Assembly: GCA_016867035.1 (NCBI GenBank)
Contig: VGKO01000005.1
Span: 1 to 36,898 of the forward strand
Length of the DNA: 36,898 nucleotides
Direction of reading: 5' to 3'
DNA from: Candidatus Pacearchaeota archaeon
GTDB lineage: Archaea > Nanobdellota > Nanobdellia > Pacearchaeales > GW2011-AR1
Shown here: in pieces, positions 8,195-16,091 of the stretch
How positions within the stretch are numbered: the first letter of the stretch is position 1
Layout: each line of letters starts with the position of its first letter
Notes under the pieces: generated by a model
Told to the model about the DNA's origin: nothing
The model's input: only the letters and a program-made list of their open reading frames with translations
Databases searched by the model: none
Made by a program: the position numbers and the translations under genes

Positions 8195-9431
8195 TTTTGA
8201 ATATTATATATCCTCCAAAATAAGAGATAATGGCAGAAATCATAAAACCAAAAGCAAATGTTTCTATATTAGCAGAACTTATTTTAAAAGCAATACATTC
8301 TATAAGCAAGCAAGCAAGCAGGATTATTATACTTTTAATTTTTATTTTATTTGTTGCTATAGCCTGAAATAAATAAATATTTAGAAGTGCAAGGAAGCTG
8401 AAGGCCAATCCCACCAAAACAAGTATAGGATAAATAGATAAGTACTTTGCACCGAATAAAAGACCAACTATCATCTTTGGAAAAAAAGCGAAGACTAATA
8501 CTGCACCAAGGCAAACAATTAAGGATAGCATTAGAGTTTTGTTAAGAATGCCTTTAGAATCTTTACCCTTAGCATGTTTTTCAGAACTAACTGGCAACAT
8601 TACTGTTCCTATGGAGGATACTACAAATATAATTATTTTTCCGATTAAAGAAGCAACAGAGTATTGTCCTGCTAGCTCTGCGTCAAAAAATATTTTAGCG
8701 AAGATTACATCCAAATTAAATAAAAGAACAAAGAGAAGCATTGCAATTAAGGGATATAAATTTGTTTGTGAGAAAAGATTTAAGCTATAACTTTCTGTTT
8801 TATTCTTGAATATTTTCCTAAGGCTGTATAAAAGTAATAGGAAAGCCAGGAACATTCCGGCTAAAAACCCGGTTATTGCTCCATAAACCCTAAGTCCGAG
8901 GACAATTAATCCAATACCAACAACAAATTTTATAAAACAATTTATAAAAAAGTTAAAGCCAAGAGAACTAAATTTTTTTAAGCCTTGAACAATTCCTGTT
9001 GTAACGGGATATAAAAATGCAGCGAATATAAAAAATCCAGTATAAAACAAATAGGCATATTTTATTTTAAGAATATTTGAAAAAGGAATAGCTAAAATAG
9101 AATATATGATAAATAATATTAATGCCGCTAAGATAACTTTTTTTATAGAAGAGTACATCAACCCCTTTATTTTATTAGTTTTTCCCTTTACTTTTAATGT
9201 AGTGGTTTCTTTAGCTATAACTGTTTGAATTGCAGAAGAAGGTATAGAAAATATCGCTATTAAACTTGTGATTATAGCGACTATTCCGTAATCAATTGGT
9301 CCTAAAAGTCTTGCACCCAAAAACTGAAATAAATAACTAAAGAGATTTCCCAAAAAAGTTAATCCAACAATAATCAAACTTCCAATAAAAAGTTCATTGT
9401 TGAGGTAAGTACCTATCTTTTTTTTAATCAT
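8181..9431 (-). CDS. Oligosaccharide flippase, Wzx/MATE-like (polysaccharide biosynthesis family)
   Basis: This is a polytopic membrane protein of 416 residues with about twelve hydrophobic helices. It starts with a short basic N-terminus and the segment FLGNLFSYLFQFLGARLLGP, typical of the polysaccharide-export branch of the MOP superfamily (Wzx, RfbX, AglR-like). Such proteins move lipid-linked oligosaccharides from the inner to the outer membrane face. Position supports this: it lies between the phosphoglycosyl transferase gene (6 nt upstream) and four glycosyltransferase genes, and the oligosaccharyltransferase gene is just upstream on the same strand. Transport direction and substrate are inferred from the family. 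Confidence 0.88.
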   Translation of the reverse strand: MIKKKIGTYLNNELFIGSLIIVGLTFLGNLFSYLFQFLGARLLGPIDYGIVAIITSLIAIFSIPSSAIQTVIAKETTTLKVKGKTNKIKGLMYSSIKKVILAALILFIIYSILAIPFSNILKIKYAYLFYTGFFIFAAFLYPVTTGIVQGLKKFSSLGFNFFINCFIKFVVGIGLIVLGLRVYGAITGFLAGMFLAFLLLLYSLRKIFKNKTESYSLNLFSQTNLYPLIAMLLFVLLFNLDVIFAKIFFDAELAGQYSVASLIGKIIIFVVSSIGTVMLPVSSEKHAKGKDSKGILNKTLMLSLIVCLGAVLVFAFFPKMIVGLLFGAKYLSIYPILVLVGLAFSFLALLNIYLFQAIATNKIKIKSIIILLACLLIECIAFKISSANIETFAFGFMISAIISYFGGYIIFKNGKS

Positions 9432-9437
9432 TTTTAA

Positions 9438-10454
9438 TTAAAAGAGGTAAGACAAAAATAAGATTAAAGACAATAAACATAAAATAATTTGTATGGCAAA
9501 AATAAAGTGAACAACATCTTTTTCGTAAACCTTTTTTTTAAATTTATTTAGGATTAGTATTGCAAAATGCGTTAAACCATAGACTTTTTCATAGGGCAAT
9601 CGTAAACTATTATCCTTATTCGGTATTCCGAATGAATATTTTTTAAGCTTACCTCTTCCGGCTTTTAAGATAGTTTCAAATAAGTATGGAATAAATACAA
9701 ACAAAGCTATTTTTTCGAAGTTTCCAAGTATAGCCATAATTCCTATAAGTGCACCCACTGAATAAGTTAATATATCTCCTGGGAAGACTTTAGCAGGATA
9801 TCGATTGTAAGCGTAAAACACTATTAAACTTGCCACCATTGTTAACCCTACTATTGTTAACCAAGGCGAACCAGTTATATAGGCTATAAAAGATAAAAAG
9901 GAGAGGATTATTATTCCTTGCCCCGCTTCAAGACCATTAAAACCAGCTAAGAAATTATAAGTGGTTGTTGTCCCTGCAATCGCAAGAGGTACTAGTATTA
10001 CTGGATAAATCCAACCCAAATTTATTTGACCAATTAAAGGGAAACTCATGGTGTGTTCTCCAACATTGATTACTACTAAAGGTATGGAAGCAATCAAAGC
10101 TAAAAAAACTCTGAATCTAGGGGATAATCCACCATGTTTCCACCCCAGCAAATCATCGACCAAACCTACCAATCCTAAAATTAATATTGTGCTTATTAAG
10201 GCAAATATTTGTAATCTTATTAATCCGGTTTCGTTAAGGAAAAAGGTTTGAAGTGCAATATAAGTTAATAATCCAAATATAAACGCAAAAACAACAACTA
10301 TTCCCCCAGACCCGGCTACATTTTTAGGATGAAGATACTTGTTCATATCCTCCCATAATAATCCGATAATTTTACATTTCTTTATCCAATAGGGAAGTGC
10401 TAAAGCTGTAGCAATTAGGCTTACTAGCAATCCCAAGAATAGTAGGAGATTCAT
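9438..10454 (-). CDS. UDP-GlcNAc:polyprenyl-phosphate GlcNAc-1-phosphate transferase (AglH/ALG7/MraY family)
   Basis: This enzyme would start lipid-linked glycan assembly by moving a HexNAc-1-phosphate from UDP to dolichyl phosphate. It is a ten-helix membrane protein of 338 residues. Key family motifs are visible: HPKNVAGSGG (about 42-51), the Mg-binding GLVDDLLG (Asp100-Asp101), NFLAGFNGLEAGQG (167-180) and VFPGDILT (Asp227). It is the first gene of the minus-strand run 10454-5514. A TATA box at 10478-10483 lies 26.5 nt upstream, so the transcript is probably leaderless. The exact sugar nucleotide is not determined by sequence. Confidence 0.92.
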   Translation of the reverse strand: MNLLLFLGLLVSLIATALALPYWIKKCKIIGLLWEDMNKYLHPKNVAGSGGIVVVFAFIFGLLTYIALQTFFLNETGLIRLQIFALISTILILGLVGLVDDLLGWKHGGLSPRFRVFLALIASIPLVVINVGEHTMSFPLIGQINLGWIYPVILVPLAIAGTTTTYNFLAGFNGLEAGQGIIILSFLSFIAYITGSPWLTIVGLTMVASLIVFYAYNRYPAKVFPGDILTYSVGALIGIMAILGNFEKIALFVFIPYLFETILKAGRGKLKKYSFGIPNKDNSLRLPYEKVYGLTHFAILILNKFKKKVYEKDVVHFIFAIQIILCLLSLILFLSYLF

Positions 10455-10477
10455 ATTTTATCAATGTAATTCTCACT

Positions 10478-10483
10478 TTTAAA
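10478..10483 (-). promoter_or_regulatory. TATA box for the glycan-assembly operon
   Basis: TTTAAA in the 38-bp gap after aglB is centred 26.5 nt before the ATG at 10454. It suggests a separate promoter for the GPT-flippase-glycosyltransferase run. Confidence 0.55.
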
Positions 10484-10492
10484 TCTTATTAA

Positions 10493-13228
10493 TTAGAATT
10501 TCCAGGTAATATATTCTGGTACTGTTTTCTGAACAAATTCTAAATTTTCTTTCTCTTGTCCAGTATACTCTATCTTCCAAATTTTTATTGGTCCTTGTAA
10601 TCCGCCATAGTTTTCGTAATAAACAAACTCCTCTAATCCCTGATAGTTTTGACTAAAGCTTCTTGTTATTATGTCTTTTTCAATGTGAGCTATTTTGAAA
10701 TTAGGAAAATTTCCAAGACTATTATTTAATATATAGACTTGGCCTAATAATCCACGTAATACTCTAGGGGAAAGATAAATTATAGAGCCCAGATTATCTA
10801 CCGATAATTGATTATTAGAAACTCCTACTTTTTGTATTACTTTAACTGCAGCATTAATTCCTGTTTTAAAATCATAAAGTTCGTTTCCTGCTTGTAGATA
10901 TCTTATTGGCAAGTCTACTCTTTTATTATTATTGATAAAAAGAGCATGAGGTTGTTTAAAAACTGCCTGTCCTTGTTGTTCGCCGTATTCAAGTAAAATT
11001 CCACCAATTCCTGAGTTCTCTTGGAATAGATCATATTTAGTATTGTTAAGAGTATAGCTTATATCTTCATCAAGAGAGTATACTCCTGCATTAATTGTGT
11101 ACATTCGTTGTACACCGGTTTTAGTTTCAATCATATTCGAAGGATAAGAAACAAAAGTTAGAGGTCCCTGAGAAAGTCTATCATAATTTTCATTGCTACC
11201 AATTTGGGAAAAAGCACCATATTTTCCAATATCGCTAGAATCAATTAACAGATAATCGACATTATGATTCCATAAAAATTCGAGGGCCTGATTTTGATTG
11301 TCTCCTGTTAGAACATATCGTCCTGTGAGGTAGTTCCACCAGACAATTACATTCCCCCCATCAGTAACTGTTGCACGATTACCCATAGACTGAACCCAAT
11401 ATCCATAGTCCCACCAGTGAGCAAAAACAGAATTCTCTAAAGTATTCTCTCTAACCCAAGCCATAGCATTTTGCCATTGATTGGTGTAGTAATAAGGAAT
11501 ATATCCGTAAGAAGTATTTTTTACAGTTTTATAATAATCTACTGCAGAGAATATTGTTATAAAAAGAAGTATAAAGAAGATAGCTATGTAAATCACTTTA
11601 TTTTTATTATTAGATTTTATTTTAAATCCAGAATCAACTAAGAAATAGGAAAGGAATATTGGAGCTAGAGGAACCAGAACCATAATAAGTCTAACCGCAC
11701 TTCTTGCTGTAAACAGAGTAAGTATGAAAAGAGAGAATAATAATAGATATTCATACTCCGTGTTATCAAAGGCAGGATCTTTTTGTTTATGATAATTATT
11801 GTAATAATAAATTATTGTAGCTAAAAATATCAAGGCAGAACCATAATACATAAACTTACTAAAGAACCCCTCTCCGTCGAGAATAGAAGGATGCGAAGCA
11901 TATCTTGAGAAGATCAATCCAAATAAAAAGATTACATAGCTTAAAGTCAAAATAATATTATCTTTTCTCTTTAGTTTTTTAAATATATTACTGAAAAGAA
12001 CAATAGAACCAATTATAAAAGCCCAGAAAAGAGTTTTACCAAAACTAGAGAACCATTCTGTAAAATATGGTTGTTTGTTTTCAGCAACCGTAGTGTTCCA
12101 TCTTCCGGTTACAGGTTTAATTAATCTATCATTTACTCTTTGAAATAGTTCAAATATAGAACCAGGAGAAATTATTAATCCAATTATAATTGCAACAACC
12201 AAGAAGAGAATTATCGTTTTGATATTATCCGGAAGATTGATTTTATCTAATCTAATTATTTTATTTAGATTGGTTTTCCATAATATTAAATGAAAAATTA
12301 GTATTCCTAAACAAGCAGTAGCTAAACCCGTGTCTAATCCAAGTATAAAACCCTTTAAACTAAATCTATTAGTTAAACTCAATAAAACTAAGAGAGAGGA
12401 AACAAGCCATAAACCATACACGAATGTCTCTTTTTTATTTACTTTATTAATAATAAACGCCGCAAGAGTAGCCAAGCTAATTGCTATATAAATATAAGTA
12501 ACTCCACCCCAAGTCAAACCCATAAGTGCTGTAGAGATTCCGGCAAGTATCGCAATAATGGAAGATGGTAATAGTTTCTCGGTTTTCCAAGCCTTTAAGA
12601 ATAAAAAGAAAGAAAGGAACATAAAAAAGAAAGCAACGGATTCTTTTTCAGGAATTCCAGCAACTGTTCTGGATAAAAATCCAGGGATAATAATCATAAA
12701 TAAAGTTGAAACAAGTGAAATTAAATTGGCTTTTAATTCGGTTTCTTTTTCATTTTTTCTTATAAAAATTTCTCGAACAAAAAAGAAAAATGCAATTATT
12801 GTTAAAGCAAACATCCAAACAGGCATAAAAGCGCCGGCATAATTTATGCTATAGGTTCCAAATATATTTAGGACTCTGTAGGTAAGAACAATCATGTAAG
12901 AAACCATCTGCAACTCGGTTGTTGTATCAAAACCTAGGGGGACATTACGCATATTATCTATTTGAGAGAGCTCGCCTGTTTCTATTATTTCTCTCGCATA
13001 TCTCAAGAAAAGAAAAGGGTCTAAATCAGGCCCTAAAGTATAGTCATTTTGTGTAGCATCCCACAATCCAGGATTCCCGTTATGGTCTGTTAGGGGCTGA
13101 TACCTGATATAAATTCCAAGTATAACTAAAAGTAAAAGAACAACATAAATCCACAATTTATTGTTTTCTTTAAAATAACCAATAATTTTCTTTTTTCTTT
13201 GTTCAATAATTCTTTCTTCGCTTTCCAT
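10493..13228 (-). CDS. aglB: Oligosaccharyltransferase AglB (STT3 family)
   Basis: This is the catalytic enzyme of N-glycosylation: it moves the lipid-linked glycan to Asn in N-X-S/T on the outer membrane face. About thirteen membrane helices run to residue 560, then a soluble C-terminal domain. Catalytic signatures in order are GPDLDPF (Asp68 and Asp70, first DxD), GIPEKES (about 191-197, ExE metal site), TVAENK (380-385, the SVSE-like loop with Glu383) and the acceptor-binding WWDYGYW at 605-611. The length of 911 residues matches archaeal AglB. The ATG directly follows the stop of a small zinc-ribbon gene. The glycan-building genes lie just downstream. Confidence 0.97.
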   Translation of the reverse strand: MESEERIIEQRKKKIIGYFKENNKLWIYVVLLLLVILGIYIRYQPLTDHNGNPGLWDATQNDYTLGPDLDPFLFLRYAREIIETGELSQIDNMRNVPLGFDTTTELQMVSYMIVLTYRVLNIFGTYSINYAGAFMPVWMFALTIIAFFFFVREIFIRKNEKETELKANLISLVSTLFMIIIPGFLSRTVAGIPEKESVAFFFMFLSFFLFLKAWKTEKLLPSSIIAILAGISTALMGLTWGGVTYIYIAISLATLAAFIINKVNKKETFVYGLWLVSSLLVLLSLTNRFSLKGFILGLDTGLATACLGILIFHLILWKTNLNKIIRLDKINLPDNIKTIILFLVVAIIIGLIISPGSIFELFQRVNDRLIKPVTGRWNTTVAENKQPYFTEWFSSFGKTLFWAFIIGSIVLFSNIFKKLKRKDNIILTLSYVIFLFGLIFSRYASHPSILDGEGFFSKFMYYGSALIFLATIIYYYNNYHKQKDPAFDNTEYEYLLLFSLFILTLFTARSAVRLIMVLVPLAPIFLSYFLVDSGFKIKSNNKNKVIYIAIFFILLFITIFSAVDYYKTVKNTSYGYIPYYYTNQWQNAMAWVRENTLENSVFAHWWDYGYWVQSMGNRATVTDGGNVIVWWNYLTGRYVLTGDNQNQALEFLWNHNVDYLLIDSSDIGKYGAFSQIGSNENYDRLSQGPLTFVSYPSNMIETKTGVQRMYTINAGVYSLDEDISYTLNNTKYDLFQENSGIGGILLEYGEQQGQAVFKQPHALFINNNKRVDLPIRYLQAGNELYDFKTGINAAVKVIQKVGVSNNQLSVDNLGSIIYLSPRVLRGLLGQVYILNNSLGNFPNFKIAHIEKDIITRSFSQNYQGLEEFVYYENYGGLQGPIKIWKIEYTGQEKENLEFVQKTVPEYITWKF

Positions 13229-13369
13229 TTATTCTATATCTAAATCACCAAGTAAATCTTCTGCAGAAGGTTCTTTTTGTACTGCACTTTTATTACAATA
13301 CGGACAAGTTTTCTGAGGTTTGTCTGCTTGGAATTTGTAGTTACAATTCATACATCTATAATTTGTCAT
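13229..13369 (-). CDS. Small zinc-ribbon protein (46 aa)
   Basis: This is a 46-residue frame starting MTNYRCMNCNYKFQADK. It has two Cys pairs, CMNC (6-9) and CPYC (22-25), separated by 12 residues, which is a rubredoxin/zinc-ribbon-like knuckle pair. The tail is acidic (AEDLLGDLDIE). An AAGGT sequence about 8 nt upstream of the ATG could act as a ribosome-binding site. It lies between the SpoIIM-like gene and aglB; its stop codon touches the aglB ATG with no gap, so the two are likely co-translated. It could be a regulator or a small partner protein; function unknown. Confidence 0.75.
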   Translation of the reverse strand: MTNYRCMNCNYKFQADKPQKTCPYCNKSAVQKEPSAEDLLGDLDIE

Positions 13370-13394
13370 TTTGTTTTACCTTTTTACTTATTTT

Positions 13395-14255
13395 TTAGAA
13401 CAATTTAGGGGTTATAAATACTTCTATTAGGGCGGCCAGGACTAAAATAATTATAGCTATAATAATTAAATATAAAGAATCTTGTAAAATATTCCATAAC
13501 TTATCTGCTTTTAAGTCTCTTCTAATTACTGCCAAACTTAGAATTTTTCCAGCAAGAGCACCGACAAAATAAGAAGTTATTTCTGGAATTCCGTGGAATA
13601 ACATGTACCTCGCGAATCCAATAGGAAGTTGAGCTAAACTTGACTTGATAAAAATAGCTATGGCAGCCGCAATTACGCTTGCATTCCAAGCTAGAATAAA
13701 TATGGCTCCTGCTCCAAAGAGTAGCGATAATATCACAGTAAATATCAAAACCGCCATATTATTTGAGAATATAGAAAAGAATCTTTCTTTTACAGTTACA
13801 TTACCAGTTATTCCTCCGAATGAAGAACTGTATTGCTTAACACACTCCTGATAGTTATTACCTCGGTTAATCTGACAGAAGGTTTCAACTTGAGCCTTTA
13901 AAAGATTTTGGCTGTCTGGAACCACAACATAGTATATTGTAAAAGCCAGGACAAATCCAACAAATAACCAAATTAAAGCAAGAATTGCCTTACTATGTTC
14001 CTTCAAGAGCTTTCTCTCATTATCTATAGTAACATCTTTTCTTTCTTCATACTTTATAGTATAATAGACATAGGGTAAAGTTAGAATAACACTAAAAAGT
14101 ATAACAAATATAGCAGAATATTGCGAAAGAACAGGATCGTTAGAGAATATGTTGTCTGCCGCAAGCATAGCAATAACTCCAAAAATAAACCCTATAATCC
14201 CCATTTGCCAGGGTCGTTTTTCCGCTCTTTTTGGACTAATTAGTAATTCAAGCAT
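13395..14255 (-). CDS. SpoIIM-like (DUF95) integral membrane protein
   Basis: This is a member of the stage II sporulation protein M family, widespread in archaea with no settled role. It has about six hydrophobic helices. The family core is recognisable in LILAWNASVIAAAI-like text (FILAWNASVIAAA) and in FHGIPEITSYFVGALAGKIL, where HGxxE is the conserved signature. A loop of about 45 residues between the second and third helix pairs contains two Cys and probably faces outward. The TATA box at 14279-14284 lies 26.5 nt upstream, making this the first gene of an operon with the zinc-ribbon protein and aglB. A link to protein export or the envelope is inference. Confidence 0.85.
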   Translation of the reverse strand: MLELLISPKRAEKRPWQMGIIGFIFGVIAMLAADNIFSNDPVLSQYSAIFVILFSVILTLPYVYYTIKYEERKDVTIDNERKLLKEHSKAILALIWLFVGFVLAFTIYYVVVPDSQNLLKAQVETFCQINRGNNYQECVKQYSSSFGGITGNVTVKERFFSIFSNNMAVLIFTVILSLLFGAGAIFILAWNASVIAAAIAIFIKSSLAQLPIGFARYMLFHGIPEITSYFVGALAGKILSLAVIRRDLKADKLWNILQDSLYLIIIAIIILVLAALIEVFITPKLF

Positions 14256-14278
14256 AACACCTATTGGGCTTATTTGTT

Positions 14279-14284
14279 TTTAAA
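14279..14284 (-). promoter_or_regulatory. TATA box for spoIIM-like/zinc-ribbon/aglB operon
   Basis: TTTAAA in ATATTTAAAAACA on the minus strand is centred 26.5 nt before the ATG at 14255, consistent with a leaderless mRNA. Confidence 0.55.
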
Positions 14285-14308
14285 TATTGTTAGTCAAGTT
14301 TATTAAGG

Positions 14309-14317
14309 TTTAAATAA
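14309..14317 (+). promoter_or_regulatory. TATA box for the R15P isomerase gene
   Basis: TTTAAATAA around 14309-14317 predicts a start of transcription near 14338, leaving a short leader with a GGGGAG Shine-Dalgarno-like sequence (14344-14349) one base before the ATG at 14351. Confidence 0.4.
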
Positions 14318-14350
14318 TCCTTTTGTGTTGTATATAGGAAAAAGGGGAGC

Positions 14351-15157
14351 ATGTTAGGCAAAATTAAAAAATATAGGTTTGAAAAGATTTGTAGAGATAT
14401 TAAGGACATAAAAATCCAGGGAGCTACTAATGTAGCTAAAGCAGCCATACGTGCTTATTATCTTATTCCTGGAGAAGAAAGCAAGAAAAAATTATTGAGC
14501 TTGAGACCAACAGAACCCATGCTTTCTAATGTGCTTAATCTTGTTGATAAGTGGTCTGAGAAAAAAATTTTAAGCCATTTTTCTGAAGCACAAGAAAAAA
14601 TTAATCATAGTGTTTTTAATTTAATAAGACAGGATTCAGTTATTTTTACACACTGCCATTCAACAAATGTAATCAAAGCATTGATTTATGCTAAAAAAAA
14701 TGGAAAACATTTTAGCGTTTTTAATACAGAAACAAGGCCATTATTCCAAGGTAGAAAAACAGCAAAAGAACTTACTAAAGCAGGAATAAAAGTTACGACC
14801 TTTGTTGATTCCGCAGCTTCTATCGCTCTTGATCAATGTGATATAGTTTTATTTGGAGCAGATGCTTTATTATGGAATTCTGTAATAAATAAGGTTGGAA
14901 GTGGGATGTTTTCTCAAATAGCCCAAGATAAGAAAGTCCCAGTTTACATTATAGCCGATTCTTGGAAATACTCTCCAAAAAATGTATCCATCGAAGAGCG
15001 AGACTTTAAAGAGGTTTGGGGCTCCAAGCTAGTTCATATAGAAAATCCAGCATTTGAACCTATTAAAGCCACCAATATTTCAAGAATAGTCACAGAAATG
15101 GGAGTAATGGATTATAAGGAATTTATAGATGAAGTAAGGTTCAGAAAAATAGAATAA
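14351..15157 (+). CDS. Ribose-1,5-bisphosphate isomerase (eIF2B-like/MtnA superfamily)
   Basis: It probably converts ribose-1,5-bisphosphate to ribulose-1,5-bisphosphate in the archaeal AMP pathway, between AMP phosphorylase and type III RuBisCO. The fold is that of eIF2B-alpha and MtnA. Residues supporting an enzyme rather than a translation factor are FTHCHST, with Cys102, and LFGADALLWN, with Asp171; this Cys/Asp pair is the catalytic pair of archaeal R15P isomerases. NTETRPLFQGRKTA (125-138) is the substrate-binding loop, and IQGATNVAKAA near 22-32 is the N-terminal motif. At 268 residues it is shorter than the usual 310-325, mainly at the N-terminus. AMP phosphorylase is encoded at 31349; no RuBisCO gene lies in the window. 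Confidence 0.85.
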   Translation: MLGKIKKYRFEKICRDIKDIKIQGATNVAKAAIRAYYLIPGEESKKKLLSLRPTEPMLSNVLNLVDKWSEKKILSHFSEAQEKINHSVFNLIRQDSVIFTHCHSTNVIKALIYAKKNGKHFSVFNTETRPLFQGRKTAKELTKAGIKVTTFVDSAASIALDQCDIVLFGADALLWNSVINKVGSGMFSQIAQDKKVPVYIIADSWKYSPKNVSIEERDFKEVWGSKLVHIENPAFEPIKATNISRIVTEMGVMDYKEFIDEVRFRKIE

Positions 15158-15160
15158 TTT

Positions 15161-15643
15161 TTAATGTTTATGCCCGCAGGAGCATTCATGACCTTCACTT
15201 TCACAATCGCAATCATCCTTGCATTCGCATTCATCTTCTTCACAACAGTTACAATCTTTATCCGAAGATTTTGATTGAGATAAGATTTCTCTTACGTGTT
15301 TTTGAATATCTTGAATTCTTGCAATAAGCTCTTCTTTGCCTTCTCCGAGTCTTAAAAGTTGATTATCTAAAATAGCTATTGTTTGTTCTGGAGTTTTCTT
15401 TACTACTACATCTTTACCAATATTAACGAATAGTTCTTTATTTTTTACTTCAGTTTTTATTAAAATGCCCTTACCTAAGTTAGAAAGAATTTCTTGTTTT
15501 TCAGGAGCATTTTTTATTTCTTCAAGACTCTTTCGTATTTCTTGTAATTCATTAGTTTGTTGATCCATTAACTGCACGTGTTCTTCTATTTTTTGGGCTT
15601 CTTCACTAAGCATTTGTATCTGCATCATAATTTCTTGTTCCAT
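15161..15643 (-). CDS. pfdA: Prefoldin alpha subunit with Cys/His-rich C-terminal tail
   Basis: This is a subunit of the hexameric chaperone prefoldin, which holds unfolded proteins for the thermosome. The N-terminal coiled coil (1-50), the central beta-hairpin region GKGILIKTEVKNKELFVNIG (58-77) and the C-terminal coiled coil (85-125) match the alpha class. Unusually, residues 131-160 form a tail with nine Cys (131, 133, 134, 139, 141, 145, 147, 154, 156) and three His (152, 158, 160) among acidic residues. The tail is placed to extend from the coiled-coil tip, where clients bind. The start is supported by a TATA box at 15667-15672, 26.5 nt upstream. It ends tail to tail with the R15P isomerase gene. 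Confidence 0.93.
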   Translation of the reverse strand: MEQEIMMQIQMLSEEAQKIEEHVQLMDQQTNELQEIRKSLEEIKNAPEKQEILSNLGKGILIKTEVKNKELFVNIGKDVVVKKTPEQTIAILDNQLLRLGEGKEELIARIQDIQKHVREILSQSKSSDKDCNCCEEDECECKDDCDCESEGHECSCGHKH

Positions 15644-15666
15644 ATTAGTTTCAGAATTGGGGTATT

Positions 15667-15672
15667 TTTAAA
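15667..15672 (-). promoter_or_regulatory. TATA box for prefoldin alpha
   Basis: TTTAAA within GCTTTAAAAATACC on the minus strand is centred 26.5 nt before the prefoldin ATG. It separates this gene from the ribosomal operon upstream. Confidence 0.55.
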
Positions 15673-15685
15673 GCTATGGTTTGAT

Positions 15686-16090
15686 TTAATCTATCTTAAA
15701 TACTTTTCTTAAGACTATACTAAAGACTATCGAGGAAATAATATACCACCAAACCCAGCTATCTGCAAGAGTGGTTGTGGAAAGAACATTTCTAAGCCAA
15801 TTAAAAAATACTAAAACAGGCAAAAGAGTTATAATCATTATTTTAAAAGATTGTTTCATTTGAACTGGGAAATCTTCCATCATCTTTTTATTAATTTCCA
15901 TCATCTTCTGAGCATCATCTCGATATAATTTCATTTCTTCTCTAAGTTTTTTTTGTTTTTCTTTTATGGACTTCATTAAGTTTCTATCTGTAAAAAAGTA
16001 AGTTATTACTGTTAAAACTACTGTAGCAATTAAAGAAAGAACTAAAATTCCAAGTTTAGGATTAGATTGAATAAAAGTTGTTATTTCCAT
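15686..16090 (-). CDS. DUF106 / EMC3-TMCO1 (archaeal YidC-like) membrane insertase
   Basis: This is a member of the Oxa1 superfamily found in archaea (Ylp1 type), thought to help insert membrane proteins next to SecY. Three hydrophobic segments are visible, near residues 13-33, 83-102 and 112-128. Between the first and second is a charged, Met-rich cytoplasmic coiled coil (about 38-75, with KKLREEMKLYRDDAQKMMEI). The length of 134 residues is at the short end for the family. It starts 1 nt after the secY stop, so the insertase and translocon are coupled, as in many archaea. Confidence 0.85.
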   Translation of the reverse strand: MEITTFIQSNPKLGILVLSLIATVVLTVITYFFTDRNLMKSIKEKQKKLREEMKLYRDDAQKMMEINKKMMEDFPVQMKQSFKIMIITLLPVLVFFNWLRNVLSTTTLADSWVWWYIISSIVFSIVLRKVFKID

Positions 16091-16091
16091 T

